Assembly (NCBI GenBank): GCA_019828595.1
Contig: JAHQRK010000017.1
Coordinates: 186,001 to 250,000 of the forward strand
Direction: 5' to 3'
Origin: Aphanomyces cochlioides
Lineage: Eukaryota > Oomycota > Saprolegniomycetes > Saprolegniales > Verrucalvaceae
DNA: 64,000 bases
The notes beneath the pieces are model-generated. The model made no database searches, was not told the origin of the DNA, and saw only the letters and a program-made list of their open reading frames with translations. Numbering within the stretch: the first letter of the stretch is position 1; every line of letters starts with the position of its first letter. Position numbers and translations under genes: made by a program. This document shows positions 47,383 through 56,906 of this stretch, in pieces.

Positions 47383-47940
47383 TTATACAGTTACGAGCAA
47401 CGAGAAGATTTCCATCATCATCTCGTCGCGGCACGTCTCTCTATTGAAATCGAGTGGTTCGAGGTATTCCGTCATGATGTCATCTGGAAGTTGGCATGGA
47501 GCGATTTCCACGGCGGCTACATCGTCCGTCGAGTCGACAGAGTACGATCGTTTGTGCGTCGTGTCGTCTGGTGTTCCCCACAAGGCCATCATGTCGACTC
47601 GAGTATCGGTTGTCGTGTGTCGTTGGCATTTGCCTTTGTATCTTGCATGCGACGTGCAGCCGTGCGCTGTGCACCGCCGACCGCCGCCATGCTTGACGCA
47701 TTTCTTTCGGGCTTGTGCTGGGTGATTGCATCCTGGTTCGTCACATCGGCTCTTTGGAGCCCCATGGCTAAAGCAAATCCCATGCGTTCGAGCGCGTAGA
47801 TCGCATCCTGGCACGGAGCAGGTCTTCTTGGCCCCATGGCGACAGCATAACTGACGGGCATACGCTTGGTTCGGGCAGCCTGGAACGATACAGTTCCGTC
47901 GGTTCCGTCGTGGTGTGCTAGGTGAGTTGTCGGTGACCAT
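47383..47940 (-). CDS. C-x4-C-x9-C-x2-H zinc-repeat protein, copy 2
   Basis: Starts at the ATG at 47940 (MVTDNSPSTPRRNRRN). It has the same four zinc repeats as copy 1, almost identical in DNA from the second repeat on (CSVPGCDLRARTHGICFSHG, CDEPGCNHPAQARKKCVKHG). The C-terminal tail is extended by a short insertion (EPLDFNRETCRDEMMMEIFS). High DNA identity and the repeated X-gene neighbour show a recent tandem duplication of a unit of about 1.65 kb (45.7-47.36 and 47.38-49.05). Function as for copy 1. Apparently intact. Confidence 0.75.
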   Translation of the reverse strand: MVTDNSPSTPRRNRRNCIVPGCPNQAYARQLCCRHGAKKTCSVPGCDLRARTHGICFSHGAPKSRCDEPGCNHPAQARKKCVKHGGGRRCTAHGCTSHARYKGKCQRHTTTDTRVDMMALWGTPDDTTHKRSYSVDSTDDVAAVEIAPCQLPDDIMTEYLEPLDFNRETCRDEMMMEIFSLLVTV

Positions 47941-47967
47941 GTCGATCTTGAAATGACTCAATTTTGT

Positions 47968-47986
47968 CCAAGTCGCATCGACTTGG
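47968..47986. promoter_or_regulatory. 19-base palindrome upstream of zinc-repeat gene 2
   Basis: Identical to the element at 46286-46304 and again 28 bases upstream of the ATG (47940). Confidence 0.6.
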
Positions 47987-48240
47987 ATGGCCAGACAGAC
48001 GGCAGTCGTGTCTCAATGTGCACCTACCTACGTCGTCATGTCATCTGGCTCGTGCGTGCTTCACCTTATTTGTGTAATTAAACCTCAGCGACCTCCTCTT
48101 CTCGATGCACCATGCGAAGAACCAAGTGGAAAGTTGGTTGATCGCGTTCATTTACGTCATAGAGCGCTGGGGACAATGGACGGCGGCTGTCGTTTGGAGT
48201 CGTAAGTCACTGGCGTTGTTGATTCCTTGGGTGTGGCCAT

Positions 48241-49048
48241 CTATTTTATCTTGGCACGTAGTACTTCGTAGCTAGGAGTCACCTTGAAGACTGTAGCAAT
48301 GTTACAAAAAAGATTGCAAACCCACGTGGTCGCTTGTCCTGTGTTGTCAGTGTTGTCGCAGGCGTGGCAAAGGTCGCGATGCTTTTCAACGATGGTTTCA
48401 ACCCGAGGCAAGTGACGCTGGGCTAGATATTTCAATCGCTTGATCCGCTCAGCTTAATGAACAAGACATGCGAAGCAAGCTGTGGCGGAGACGAGAGCTG
48501 TTTGACAGGCCGCCCAGTGGTCCAATCTTCCACATGGTGTTGTTTCAAGTTGTCTCAACATTGGGACTGCCACGTGTCCAACCAGTTGAATACGGCGGGC
48601 TCATCACGTTGATGTTCGTCGCAGCCGTGACCTTCTTGCCACCTACTGATCCTTCCAAGGGTTTATTCCAAGACAGAGAGACGACGACGACGACGACATC
48701 GGCGTGACTTTTCGATCGCCTCGTGTCGTAGACCAGTTGTGGACCCGTGCTCCCGTGGCTGTTGCAAAAGAACGCCGGAGTAGATGCATTGGGACATGGC
48801 ATGCCATGAGGTTGCAGTTTGACATGCGATCTTGAAGGCAAGAAAGCAAGAGGAACATGCCGTCGCATCGGACAAATTTGGGTGATTCGTCCCAGCCCAG
48901 CTGGACACGACAGGACGTTTACATGACCCAACCTGATCGCACACCTTGCGCCTGCTCTTGGAATATTCGCATCAGCCCATGATGTCCGCTGACCAAACGA
49001 ATAGCTAAAGTTGGTCAGTGTCACTGCCGTCGACTCCATCGCTAGCAC
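48241..49048 (-). pseudogene. Unidentified gene X, decayed copy 2, upstream of zinc-repeat gene 2
   Basis: Homologous in order and wording to 46483-47360, but with different frame breaks: PMHLLRRSFATATGARVHNW, STTRGDRKV, then IKRLKYLAQRHLPRVETIVE and QATTWVCNLFCNIATVFKV. A further scrap of the same upstream region (TTTTTCGCATGCTGC, CTTGCATCCGACGACG on the minus strand) is at about 49260-49335 and again upstream of copy 3 near 57005-57030. Confidence 0.35.
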
Positions 49049-49391
49049 CTGACATCGCTGCCCAAGTCATGGGGCTGGTCGCCAGCCAAGACGTGTGGGA
49101 TTTCAACGCCGAATTGGCACGCCCGAATGCCCCCTTTCAGTCGCATTGTCATGTCTTTTCACGATGTCTCCATTGATTGCACCAAATCGCGTCAGCGTCG
49201 TTGACACTCGTGTCGCAATGTGACCTAACGTAACGCCATATTGCCTCGTTGGAGTTGACATACGTCGTCGGATGCAAGATCTGCTGTCGAATCTCTACGC
49301 GTGCATGGTGCCGCCGCAGCATGCGAAAAAAAACACCAGCCATGGCGAGAAACGAATGACTTGTTTCAAGTTTTGGTCGTATTGTAAAGTA

Positions 49392-49937
49392 CTACCTCTG
49401 TCCCACAATTCATGTTAACAGTTTCATTTCTCGGCAATCATTGATGCGATTGGCTCGAAAGTGGGCGGTTCAGAAAGTTTACATCAAGACAAATTCACAT
49501 GATTTTTTTGAGAATTTTATGCGTCAGAGTGCAAATGTGACGGCCTAAAGAATGAACGAGCATACAAAACGCAAGTGTAACCTACGCGACGACGAGAGGG
49601 GCTGTGCTGTACTGTGTCATCTTCCGTAGTAGCACGAGCTCTGGTCGTTTACCCAAATAAGTTGTTGATTCTACTTGCGCGCTATTCAATGTCAGTCACA
49701 TGACGTGCTACCGCGTGTGGAAGCGAGGTCAAATATCCATGCAGGAGCAAGGAACCCTCGACTTGGACAATTATGTGAACTCTTCGATGTCTAGGATAAC
49801 CGTCAGGACATTGAGCATGTCGTTGTACACTATAGTGGCATTCGTATTTTTATTTTTAGATTCATTGCACAGTGAAAGTATAATCAAACACATATGTTCA
49901 GAGTTCGTGAATTTTTGTTAACATGAATTGTGGGACA
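49392..49937. mobile_element. Stowaway-like MITE with CTACCTCTGTCCCACAAT end
   Basis: The left end TA|CTACCTCTGTCCCACAAT and the right-end partner TGTTAACATGAATTGTGGGA form a 22-base perfect inverted repeat (TGTCCCACAATTCATGTTAACA-type, split here as TGTCCCACAATT and CATGTTAACA). The left terminus resembles the DD39D mariner ends in this window (CTACCTCCG...). The right outermost bases are degenerate, so its TA duplication is not visible. A 73-codon ORF inside has no known domain. Confidence 0.6.
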
Positions 49938-49988
49938 CGTGTTGACGTAACCAAGGGTCCGAAGATAGACATTAGAGCAAAAGTTGAC

Positions 49989-50173
49989 TTTAGATAGACA
50001 TTTTCCTCTAAAAACTAATTATCCTGTGGAAATACATATGTCGAGATTCGAATCTTAAGTCGTGATCAGATTGACGTAGCGGGCCTTTAAGTCGAACTCT
50101 GTATTGACTTAGTACAACTAGGAACTTTCCTAATCTCAAGACAAGATTGTCCGAAAATTGACATTTTCTAAAT
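49989..50173 (+). repeat. Solo copy of the foldback loop segment
   Basis: Near-identical direct repeat of 44307-44489, without the flanking foldback arms. Confidence 0.85.
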
Positions 50174-50265
50174 AGGACTTTGCTATTGAGCCCGACAGGT
50201 GATGGTGGGACGACTCCCTCCGTAAATAAATACATTATGAGACAAATATTGTTACATACACTCTA

Positions 50266-50623
50266 TACGTATAGGTACGGTTCCGAGCCAGGCACAGTTT
50301 CGAGCCACAACTTGATTGGCTAAATTAAAATGTTTACGCCAATAAAAACAAAGTAAAGAGGAATTATCCGAAATCGTTGAGTTGTGAATATCTTTATCCG
50401 TATACGGATAAGGTGGCTCGAATTTGTTTTCAGCAAATCATTTGAAATGATGAATTCTTTCTGTTTCCTCAAAAAATATATCGAATTCAAGCAAGACCAT
50501 TGGCTAGCGGATCTACATTTTTGATGACGTTTTTGAAAATGTATAAATAGTTGCCTGTTGCCTGACTCTTCGCCAAGGTATTGATGTGTCAATAAGTGGC
50601 TCGGAACTGTTTCCATACGTATA
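50266..50623. mobile_element. MITE-like element of about 358 bp with TACGTATA...GGCTCGGAAC ends
   Basis: The left end TACGTATAGGTACGGTTCCG continues AGCCA; the right end, reverse complemented, reads TACGTATGGAAACAGTTCCG then AGCCA. This is an inverted repeat of about 25 bases with a few mismatches. No coding capacity. No obvious target duplication beyond TA-rich flanks. Confidence 0.6.
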
Positions 50624-50679
50624 AATTGTGAACGGGGTGAAAAATGTATATATTATTATTTTTCCAAATCTATTTGAAA

Positions 50680-50870
50680 TCTATAGCCAATCAGAATCGA
50701 GTATTTGTCTTCTTCACAAAAACACACACAAAACACACATTCAAAACTTTTCTTTATTGAATGTACTTTCACATTACACTTGAACTCATTATACCTGAAT
50801 AGTATTTGAGAATATTTCAATTTTTAGTCAAAAATACAAATTTCAGTGAAAAAGACAATATCAAAATGAA
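50680..50870 (-). repeat. Dispersed AT-rich repeat copy (50.7 kb)
   Basis: Reverse-orientation copy of the 32.5 kb repeat (CCAATCAGAATCGAGTATTT, TTGAATGTACTTTCACATTA, CACTTGAACTCATTATACCT). It extends further into AATTTTTAGTCAAAAATACA, which also resembles the 29.4 kb copy. The 50871-51215 stretch has no gene. Confidence 0.65.
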
Positions 50871-51426
50871 TATATTGAATTATAAGGTCCGTCATTCGTC
50901 AATTAGTTGTCAAGAGCGTCTGATCTTGTGTCAAATCTACTAAGTCATGACTGTCGTCAAGCAGGAGCTTCGCTTTGAACTCAACAGCGGCCAACTTTGT
51001 CTTGACGTCATAGGACTTCTTCGCGGGTCTCATCGTGGGAGATTAACTTCACAAATGACGATGATTCCTGACGAATTCGACGTAGAAAGTTCTCGAAGAA
51101 CTTGTACTTCATGACTTTATCTGTTTATAAATTCAAAGAGGAAAATCAAATAGAGCTGGAGGTGTGGGTGACGGTCTGCGTACACCGTCATGGAGCTCTA
51201 CAGCTGTATTTGATACTACCTCCGATCCATAATAAAAGTCCCATGAGATTCCGATGACTGTATTTCCATCGTCTCTTGGATTTCTTCGAATATTCGAATA
51301 TGCTCAGATAGCTATGATTGGTGGAAATGTCATGGACCCCATACTACTTCGAAATTGAACCAATTAGAGTTTGATAAAAACGAATAAATTTTCCATACTT
51401 TAATCAAGCTTATCTTCCTCTTAGGT

Positions 51427-51444
51427 TTATCCGGATCCGGATAA
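51427..51444. promoter_or_regulatory. 18-base palindrome upstream of mariner transposase, copy 2
   Basis: TTATCCGGATCCGGATAA, identical to 7891-7908 and again 53 bases before the transposase ATG. Confidence 0.6.
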
Positions 51445-51497
51445 ATTGCTGAACATTTGGCGCGATTTTCACGCATCTTTGAGTTTCCCACACTTGC

Positions 51498-52976
51498 ATG
51501 AAGAACCTCACCCTACAAGAGAGGCAAAGCGTCATCCATCACCTTCTTCTCTATGTAAAGGATCCCAGTATGAAGCTGAAGCCTGGAGCGATTCGCGATG
51601 TAGCTGCCAAGTTTGGTGTAACCGCCAAAACCATCTCCCGAATCTGGCGACGAGCTGACATCGACATCAACTGTGGCCGTGTTTTGTGCTCTGACGTCTC
51701 GTCAATACGCGCAGGCAACGTCGGACGCAAACTAAAGTGGCTAGATGTGGCCGAACGGATCAAGATGACCTTGTTCATCCGCCGGACAAGTCTGAGGAAG
51801 ACTGCAAAAGCACTCCAGATGCCGTACACAACACTACAGCGCTACTTCAAACGTGGTGTAGTGGTGAAATATAGGAGTGATGTCAAGCCCAAGCTCACTG
51901 AGGCTAACAAGTTGGCTCGGGTCAAATGGGCTCTCGATCATGTAAGACACAGTGGTGGCTTGTTCTTTGATAACATGATGGGTGTCGTCCATATCGATGA
52001 AAAGTGGTTTTTCATGACCAAACTCAAAACCAGCTACTATCTTGCCCCAGACGAAGAACCTCCCTACCGCACTGAAAGATCCAAGCAGCACATTACCAAA
52101 GTTATGTTTATTGCAGCAGTGGCGCGGCCTCGATGGGATGAAGCCACAAGTACATGGTTCGACGGCAAAATAGGTGTATGGCCATTTGTTGCTGAAGTCC
52201 CAGCAGCGAGGTCCAGTCGCAACCGCCCTGCAGGAACACTTGAACTGCAAACTATGCCAGTCAACAAGGAAACATACAAGGACATGTTACTCACGAAAGT
52301 TATACCAGCAATCAAAGAGAAGTGGCCACTTGGATCTACGAGAAACGTTATCATTCAACAAGACAATGCAAGGCCACATGTTGCGGCGTTTGACGATGAT
52401 GTTTCGGTTGCTTGCACTGAAAGTGAATGAAATATGATGGTTCGCAACCAGCCTCCCAACTCGCCGGACATGAATGTGTTGGATTTGGGCTTCTTCCGAG
52501 CCATCCAGAGCCTACAAGAAAACTGTCACTCACGATATATGATGGAAATCATCGACGCTGTCAATTCTGCGTGGAGAGATGTCGATGCAAGAACGTTGAA
52601 CAACAATTTCTTGACTCTCCAAGCTTGTCTAGAAGAAGTTCTCAAGATCGAAGGAGACAACAAGTACAAGATACCCCACATGCGGAAGTCGTCCTTGATG
52701 GCCTGTGGCATGCTTCCCGAAGTCCTACCATGTGACGCCAGTGTGTTTAATCGCTGCAGTGATCTGCTCGATGGAGTTGACATCGAAGAACGCTTCCAAG
52801 TGCTTGCGGAGGAAGTCAAAAATGATCTTGAAATGAGCGAGATCTGTACCGCATTGGAATGCATTGGCGTTGGGGGGCTAGACATGGAGTCTTGCGGTGA
52901 AGATGTCGACGAAGTCGAAAGCGATGGTGAAAATCTTGAATTCATTCCACGAATTCTTGGATTGAATCTGGGATAA
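51498..52976 (+). pseudogene. Mariner DD39D transposase, one nonsense codon from intact (493 codons)
   Basis: The ATG at 51498 (MKNLTLQERQSVIHHLL) opens a frame that is continuous to 52976 except for one TGA at 52428-52430. Copy 1 has TGG (Trp) there, so a single G-to-A change explains the stop. Two HTH modules (AAKFGVTAKTISRIWRRA; LRKTAKALQMPYTTLQRYFK) precede the catalytic residues VVHIDEKWFF, IIQQDNARPH and NSPDMNVLDLGFF, giving D-D39-D. The acidic C-terminal tail (GEDVDEVESDGENLEF) matches copy 1. The stop falls between the second and third catalytic Asp, so the truncated protein would be inactive. It has fewer lesions than copy 1, so is the younger or better preserved. Confidence 0.9.
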
Positions 52977-53092
52977 ATAAATATATTGATTTTTGTATGT
53001 AATTTTTATTGTTAAACAGTGGTACGACTGTGGACTTTTATTTCGGATCTTCAACTTTTTGCTTATCGGACTTTTATTATGGATCGGAGGTA

Positions 53093-54581
53093 CAGTAAAC
53101 TCTGCCTTAACTCCGCAGCCACTATCTCCGCATTTCTCACGTTTCGTTGCTGCACGAGTGTGTTGAGGTTGCAAAAATACAATGTAATAAAAAAGAACAT
53201 GTGCACTTCATTTTATTATTCTAAACCCATTTCTGTCATAATTGAGACAATGTATTCCTCGGAGTCCGTGTCGTCGAAAGCAGCATCGTGCACGGTGGCA
53301 GGGCGGCCTTCTTTCACACCAACCGAGCCAGCTATTTGATTCGAGAATACGTTCCCTTGTATCATCGTCCAAGTCTTGAAATGCTATAACGTCACGCAAT
53401 AGCAAATACTTGTAGCGTTTCTTTAAAGCGGCAATCACGCCAAGATCACACGGTTGGCGCCAAGCTGTACACTTTGGAGGTAAAAATATCACACGAATCC
53501 CATTCTCTTCAAAGCTCTCAAAATGGCCAGGGGCATTGTCAAAAATGAGAAGCACAGGATCCTTGCAAAGCGGAGAAACGGTCGGTAGAAACACTTTTCT
53601 AAACCAGTTTTCACAAACAATTCGGTCAACCCAGGCGATCTTTTGAGAGATATAAGGCGTTGGCCAAGTACGGCCAACTATGCAAGCAGGACGCCCATCT
53701 TTGGCAACCACCATACAAGGGATTTTGATTGATCCGTCGGCATTCGCACACACAATGACGCTAATTCTCTCTTTTGGACACTTTCGACCACGTGTTGAAC
53801 GAGCATCTTCGTCTGGTGTAAGCAATGTGTAGCGAGGCAATACACGATAAAAAAGACCGGTTTCGTCCATATTGAAGACGCAAGATGGCTTGTATGTCGA
53901 AACAATTGTTGAAAACTCTTTGAGCCGTTCAAGCAGAACGGAGTCTGATTGATCGACCTCTGCAGCTTCACCGTGGAGCAGCGTTATATGAAGTCCGAGC
54001 CGTCGTCGAAACGATTGAAACCACCCCGGTGACGCTGCAAATTTGTTTGTGGGAATTTCTAATTCGTTTGCAATTGACAATGCTTTCACACATGCGATCG
54101 ACGGCGGTACGGGCAACTTGTGCTTTCTCATTTTTTCAATCCAAAGGAGCACCCGCTTATCGAGCTCTAGATTTGCAGCGGGATGGAACCGCAGTCGAGC
54201 GTTTAGGACTGGTGGAGGGACGTTTTGCGTTCGTTCACGAACAATACTTTGTTTCTTCCAAAGCTGTCGTATGGCCGACGAGTCAATTGAAAATGCTCGA
54301 GCAATTGCTCGCACAGATCGTACACGCGGCGCTTCAAGCTCGGCAAGAATGGCTAGTCGTTCTTGCTCAGTAAAACGTTCTCCACTTCCTTGTACCATTC
54401 AGACTCGAGAGGGAAACAGAGTCAATCGTCTCAGTCAGTCGTTGTCTTGACCACCAACCTCTTAGCAAATCAAAAATCATTTTTAATTGTATTGGTGAAT
54501 TTAAAGAAATATTGCTCTCTTATCTCCGCATTCGACATTCCCACCCTGTGCTGAGGTGTGGAGATAAGACAGAGCTTACTG
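53093..54581 (-). mobile_element. Pogo/Tigger-like transposon, complete ends
   Basis: Terminal inverted repeats are CAGTAAACTCTGCCTTAACT at 53093 and, reverse complemented from 54581, CAGTAAGCTCTGTCTTATCT (three mismatches over 22 bases). It is flanked by TA at 53091-53092 and 54582-54583. The 1489 bp element carries one transposase on the minus strand. Confidence 0.9.
53208..54398 (-). pseudogene. Pogo-like DDE transposase with CENP-B-type DNA-binding domain, frameshifted near the C-terminus
   Basis: The start MVQGSGERFTEQERLAILAE leads into a Psq-like HTH (SVRAIARAFSIDSSAIRQLW) and a CENP-B-type HTH (ELDKRVLLWIEKMRKHKLP ... GWFQSFRRRLGL). The DDE_1 core shows VFNMDETGLFYRV, LLIFDNAPGHFES and AWRQPCDLGVI, i.e. 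three Asp residues as in pogo/Tigger. After DTRERILES (about 53340) the frame drifts into Cys/Arg-rich sequence. In the next frame a conserved-looking acidic tail is readable (DDTDSEEYIVSIMTEMGLE) ending at 53216, so a single-base frameshift is likely. The catalytic part is intact; the truncated version might even be active. Targets TA sites. Confidence 0.85.
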
Positions 54582-54599
54582 TAGTACTTTACAGTACAT

Positions 54600-55150
54600 G
54601 CTGTGTGGACTGCCATCATCGCAATCCATGATGCAAGCTGTCACGGCTGTCGCGACCTCGACGATAGTACACTGCTGTTCGAGTAAGGAGACTATTGAGC
54701 CATCCTCGTCCTCGTTCGTCGCATCTGCTCTTTGGAGCGCCATGACTTTTAAAGATCATGGGAAAAACCACGTGGAAAGTTGGTTTGTTCATGGTGTTTT
54801 CCTTCATATAGTGCAGGGAACGATGGACAACTGTAGCCGGTGTTGTTGATTTCCATGGCGATCCCTTGGGCTCTGGGTACGCACGCACGTTTGAGAGCTG
54901 CCTCGAGTCACCTTGGTGGCCAACTTGATGCCTCGAGCGATACAAACATGCTTGTCAAGCCACGTGGTCACTTGTTCCATGTTGTCGCAGGCGTGGCATC
55001 CAAGTTTGAGGTGGAATATGTCGAGTGACGCTCTGGGTAGGATAATTTCAATCGCTGGGTCCGCTCAACGAACCAGTTGGAAGAAAGATGTCGCGGAGAA
55101 CAGTTGTCGACTCTTCCGCGTCATGGGTAGAATCTCATGCCCATGGTGGT
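54600..55150 (-). pseudogene. Relic of an X-gene plus zinc-repeat unit
   Basis: The minus strand near 54765-54700 reads FKSHGAPKSRCDERG, part of the second and third zinc repeats (FSHGAPKSRCDEPG). Upstream on the same strand (about 55080-54950) VERTQRLKLSYPERHS and ATPATTWNK resemble the X-gene block (IKRLKYLAQRHLP...TGQATTW). This is the same X-then-zinc-repeat order as at 45.7-49 kb, strongly decayed. Confidence 0.5.
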
Positions 55151-55164
55151 GGGTGGGATGACCA

Positions 55165-55325
55165 TCAGTTGAACGGGCTTCTCTGATTGGCTAAAATTAA
55201 ATATTTAAAATTAGCCAGCCAATCAGAATCGATCATCCACCTAACTCACGCAAATTAACACTGACACACACCACTTCAATATGAATTCGCTTTTTTGGTC
55301 AAAACCACAAATTTGGATATGTTGA
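55165..55325 (-). repeat. Dispersed AT-rich repeat copy (55.2 kb), inverted relative to 29.1 kb
   Basis: Reverse complement gives TTTGTGGTTTTGACCAAAAA, GAAGTGGTGTGTGTCAGTG, GCGTGAGTTAGGTGG and CCAATCAGAGAAGCCCGTTC, matching 29.1-29.3 kb. Confidence 0.6.
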
Positions 55326-55719
55326 TCGAAATTTTAGGACGTATTGGCCTCCCTCCACTCAGCCTTGGCGTAGCCAACTTTGCACAACTTTCAACGTACA
55401 GGAGGCATTGCTGGGCGATGAGCTGGGACTATGGCATGTTGTACAACACGATTTTGAGTTTTTGCTCAACAAGGTAATGCTGTTAGTACAACACGTTGTG
55501 CAACAGGAACATTACATATGGAGAAGTGTATTATGTAAGGTGCATGGAGCACAAGCGTTAGCTCAAAGCTATGGTAAGACATAACAATGGTACCTCGCGC
55601 ATCCCCAGCGTAGATGGTTCTAGGAGGATCCCTTTATTGGTAAAAGATACATTTAAAGAGAAAAATACATTCAAAATCAATTCGGCAAATCGACGAAGTT
55701 GGATCAAAAAATTTTTTTG

Positions 55720-55865
55720 ATTGAATCACGCCGGCGGATCGATTCACCAATCGACGCCACTGGCTAATAAATATTCTGGGCGATTGTGATTAGCTGAATA
55801 AAATTTGAGAGAAAGTACTATCCCCATGAGGGAAAGTACTGTTCTAATTTTCATTCATCCAATGT
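55720..55865 (-). repeat. Inverted copy of the 43.7 kb repeat
   Basis: GAATCACGCCGGCGGATCGA, TTCACCAATCGACGCCA and AGTACTGTTCTAATTTTCAT are the reverse complement of 43670-43815 with scattered differences. The rest of 55326-56342 contains no supported gene; GTTGTGCAAC/GTTGTACAA words recur near 55440-55500 and 55940-56000. Confidence 0.6.
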
Positions 55866-56342
55866 TATAATAGAAGGCTTTAAATATTTATAACAAGCTT
55901 TTCATGATTTATAACAAAACGTTAAACAATTTTAGTACAACAGACCCGTTGTGCTACAACGATTGCACAACGTTTTGCACAACGAACCAGCTTGTACAAC
56001 CTGCCTTAGCTGGGACAGCCGACACGAGTGACCACGACGAACGACATTGGCGAGCTGCAACGTGTGAAATGACGCACCCATCTTGAAGGAGGGAACAATT
56101 GCTTGAAGTGGAGGAAGCGACGATTCCTGTGATCCAAGATCCCACTTGTCCCAAGGTTCAAAGTCGAACCATGGAGTTTGAGGTCACGATGGTCGTGGGG
56201 GGATCGAGCTGTCGGGTGTAGCCACGTGCGTTGGCTTGCAAAGTTTCCCCTCTTCTCTAATGTCTCGCCACGAAAACATTTCCCCGTCAAATTCGGGAGG
56301 GCGATCGACTCGCATGGAAAATCACAAGAAGACAAAACCATG

Positions 56343-56879
56343 TTATGGAGATAAGAGCAACGCGCAGACTTCCATCATCATCCCTTGTGGTGACTCTGCA
56401 TGTTCTCCGTTGATTTCGCCACAGTCATCTTGCGACGGCGATGGAATTGAGGCGGCTGCATCGTCCATCGAGTCGTCAGAGTACGACAGCTCATGATTCG
56501 TATCGTCTGGTGTGCCCCACAAGGCTACCATGTCTACTGGTGTATCGTATATTGCGTGGTGCTTGCATTTGCCTTTGTATCTTGCATGCGACGTACAGCC
56601 ATGCGCTGTACACCGCCGACCGCCGCCGTGCTTGACGCATTTCTTTCGGGCTTGTGCTGGGTGATTGCATCCTGGTTCGTCGTATCGGCTCTTTGGAGCG
56701 CCATGGCTAAAGCAAATCCCATGCGTTCGAGCGCGTAGATCGCATCCTGGCACGGAGCAGGTCTTCTTGGCCCCATGGCGGCAACATAACTGACGGACAT
56801 AGACTTGGTTTGGGCAGCCTGGAACAATGGAGTTCTTTTGGTTCCGTCGTGGTGCGCTAGTCGAGTTGTCGGTGATCAT
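56343..56879 (-). CDS. C-x4-C-x9-C-x2-H zinc-repeat protein, copy 3
   Basis: Starts at the ATG at 56879 (MITDNSTSAPRRNQKN). Four zinc repeats as in copies 1 and 2 (CIVPGC is changed to NSIVPGCPNQ, so the first repeat has lost its first Cys). The others are CSVPGCDLRARTHGICFSHG, YDEPGCNHPAQARKKCVKHG (first Cys replaced by Tyr) and CTAHGCTSHARYKGKCKHH. The acidic tail differs more (DDSMDDAAASIPSPSQDDCG). Two repeats lacking a ligand suggest weaker constraint. It lies downstream of a dioxygenase-like relic and an intact dioxygenase-like gene on the same strand. Confidence 0.7.
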   Translation of the reverse strand: MITDNSTSAPRRNQKNSIVPGCPNQVYVRQLCCRHGAKKTCSVPGCDLRARTHGICFSHGAPKSRYDEPGCNHPAQARKKCVKHGGGRRCTAHGCTSHARYKGKCKHHAIYDTPVDMVALWGTPDDTNHELSYSDDSMDDAAASIPSPSQDDCGEINGEHAESPQGMMMEVCALLLSP

Positions 56880-56906
56880 GTCGATATTGAAATGACTCAA
56901 TTTTGC

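Larger units (their letters stand above)
51216..54584 (+). mobile_element. DD39D mariner-like transposon, copy 2, with a pogo element nested in its right end
   Basis: The left end is CTACCTCCGATCCATAATA, preceded by TA at 51214-51215. The right end is GGATCGGAGG then TA, interrupted by the pogo element, then TAG; the final G is 54584 and the target TA is 54585-54586. Without the insert the mariner is about 1.88 kb, matching copy 1. The left arm and transposase are homologous to copy 1 throughout. Confidence 0.85.

Noticed and set aside
55430..56000. Repeated GTTGTGCAAC / GTTGTACAA words as a CRISPR-like or satellite array
   Set aside because: Irregular spacing, few copies and no constant repeat unit.
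45725..56879. Zinc-repeat genes as WRKY transcription factors
   Set aside because: No WRKYGQK motif; only the C-x4-C-x9-C-x2-H repeats that give such proteins the WRKY19-like label.
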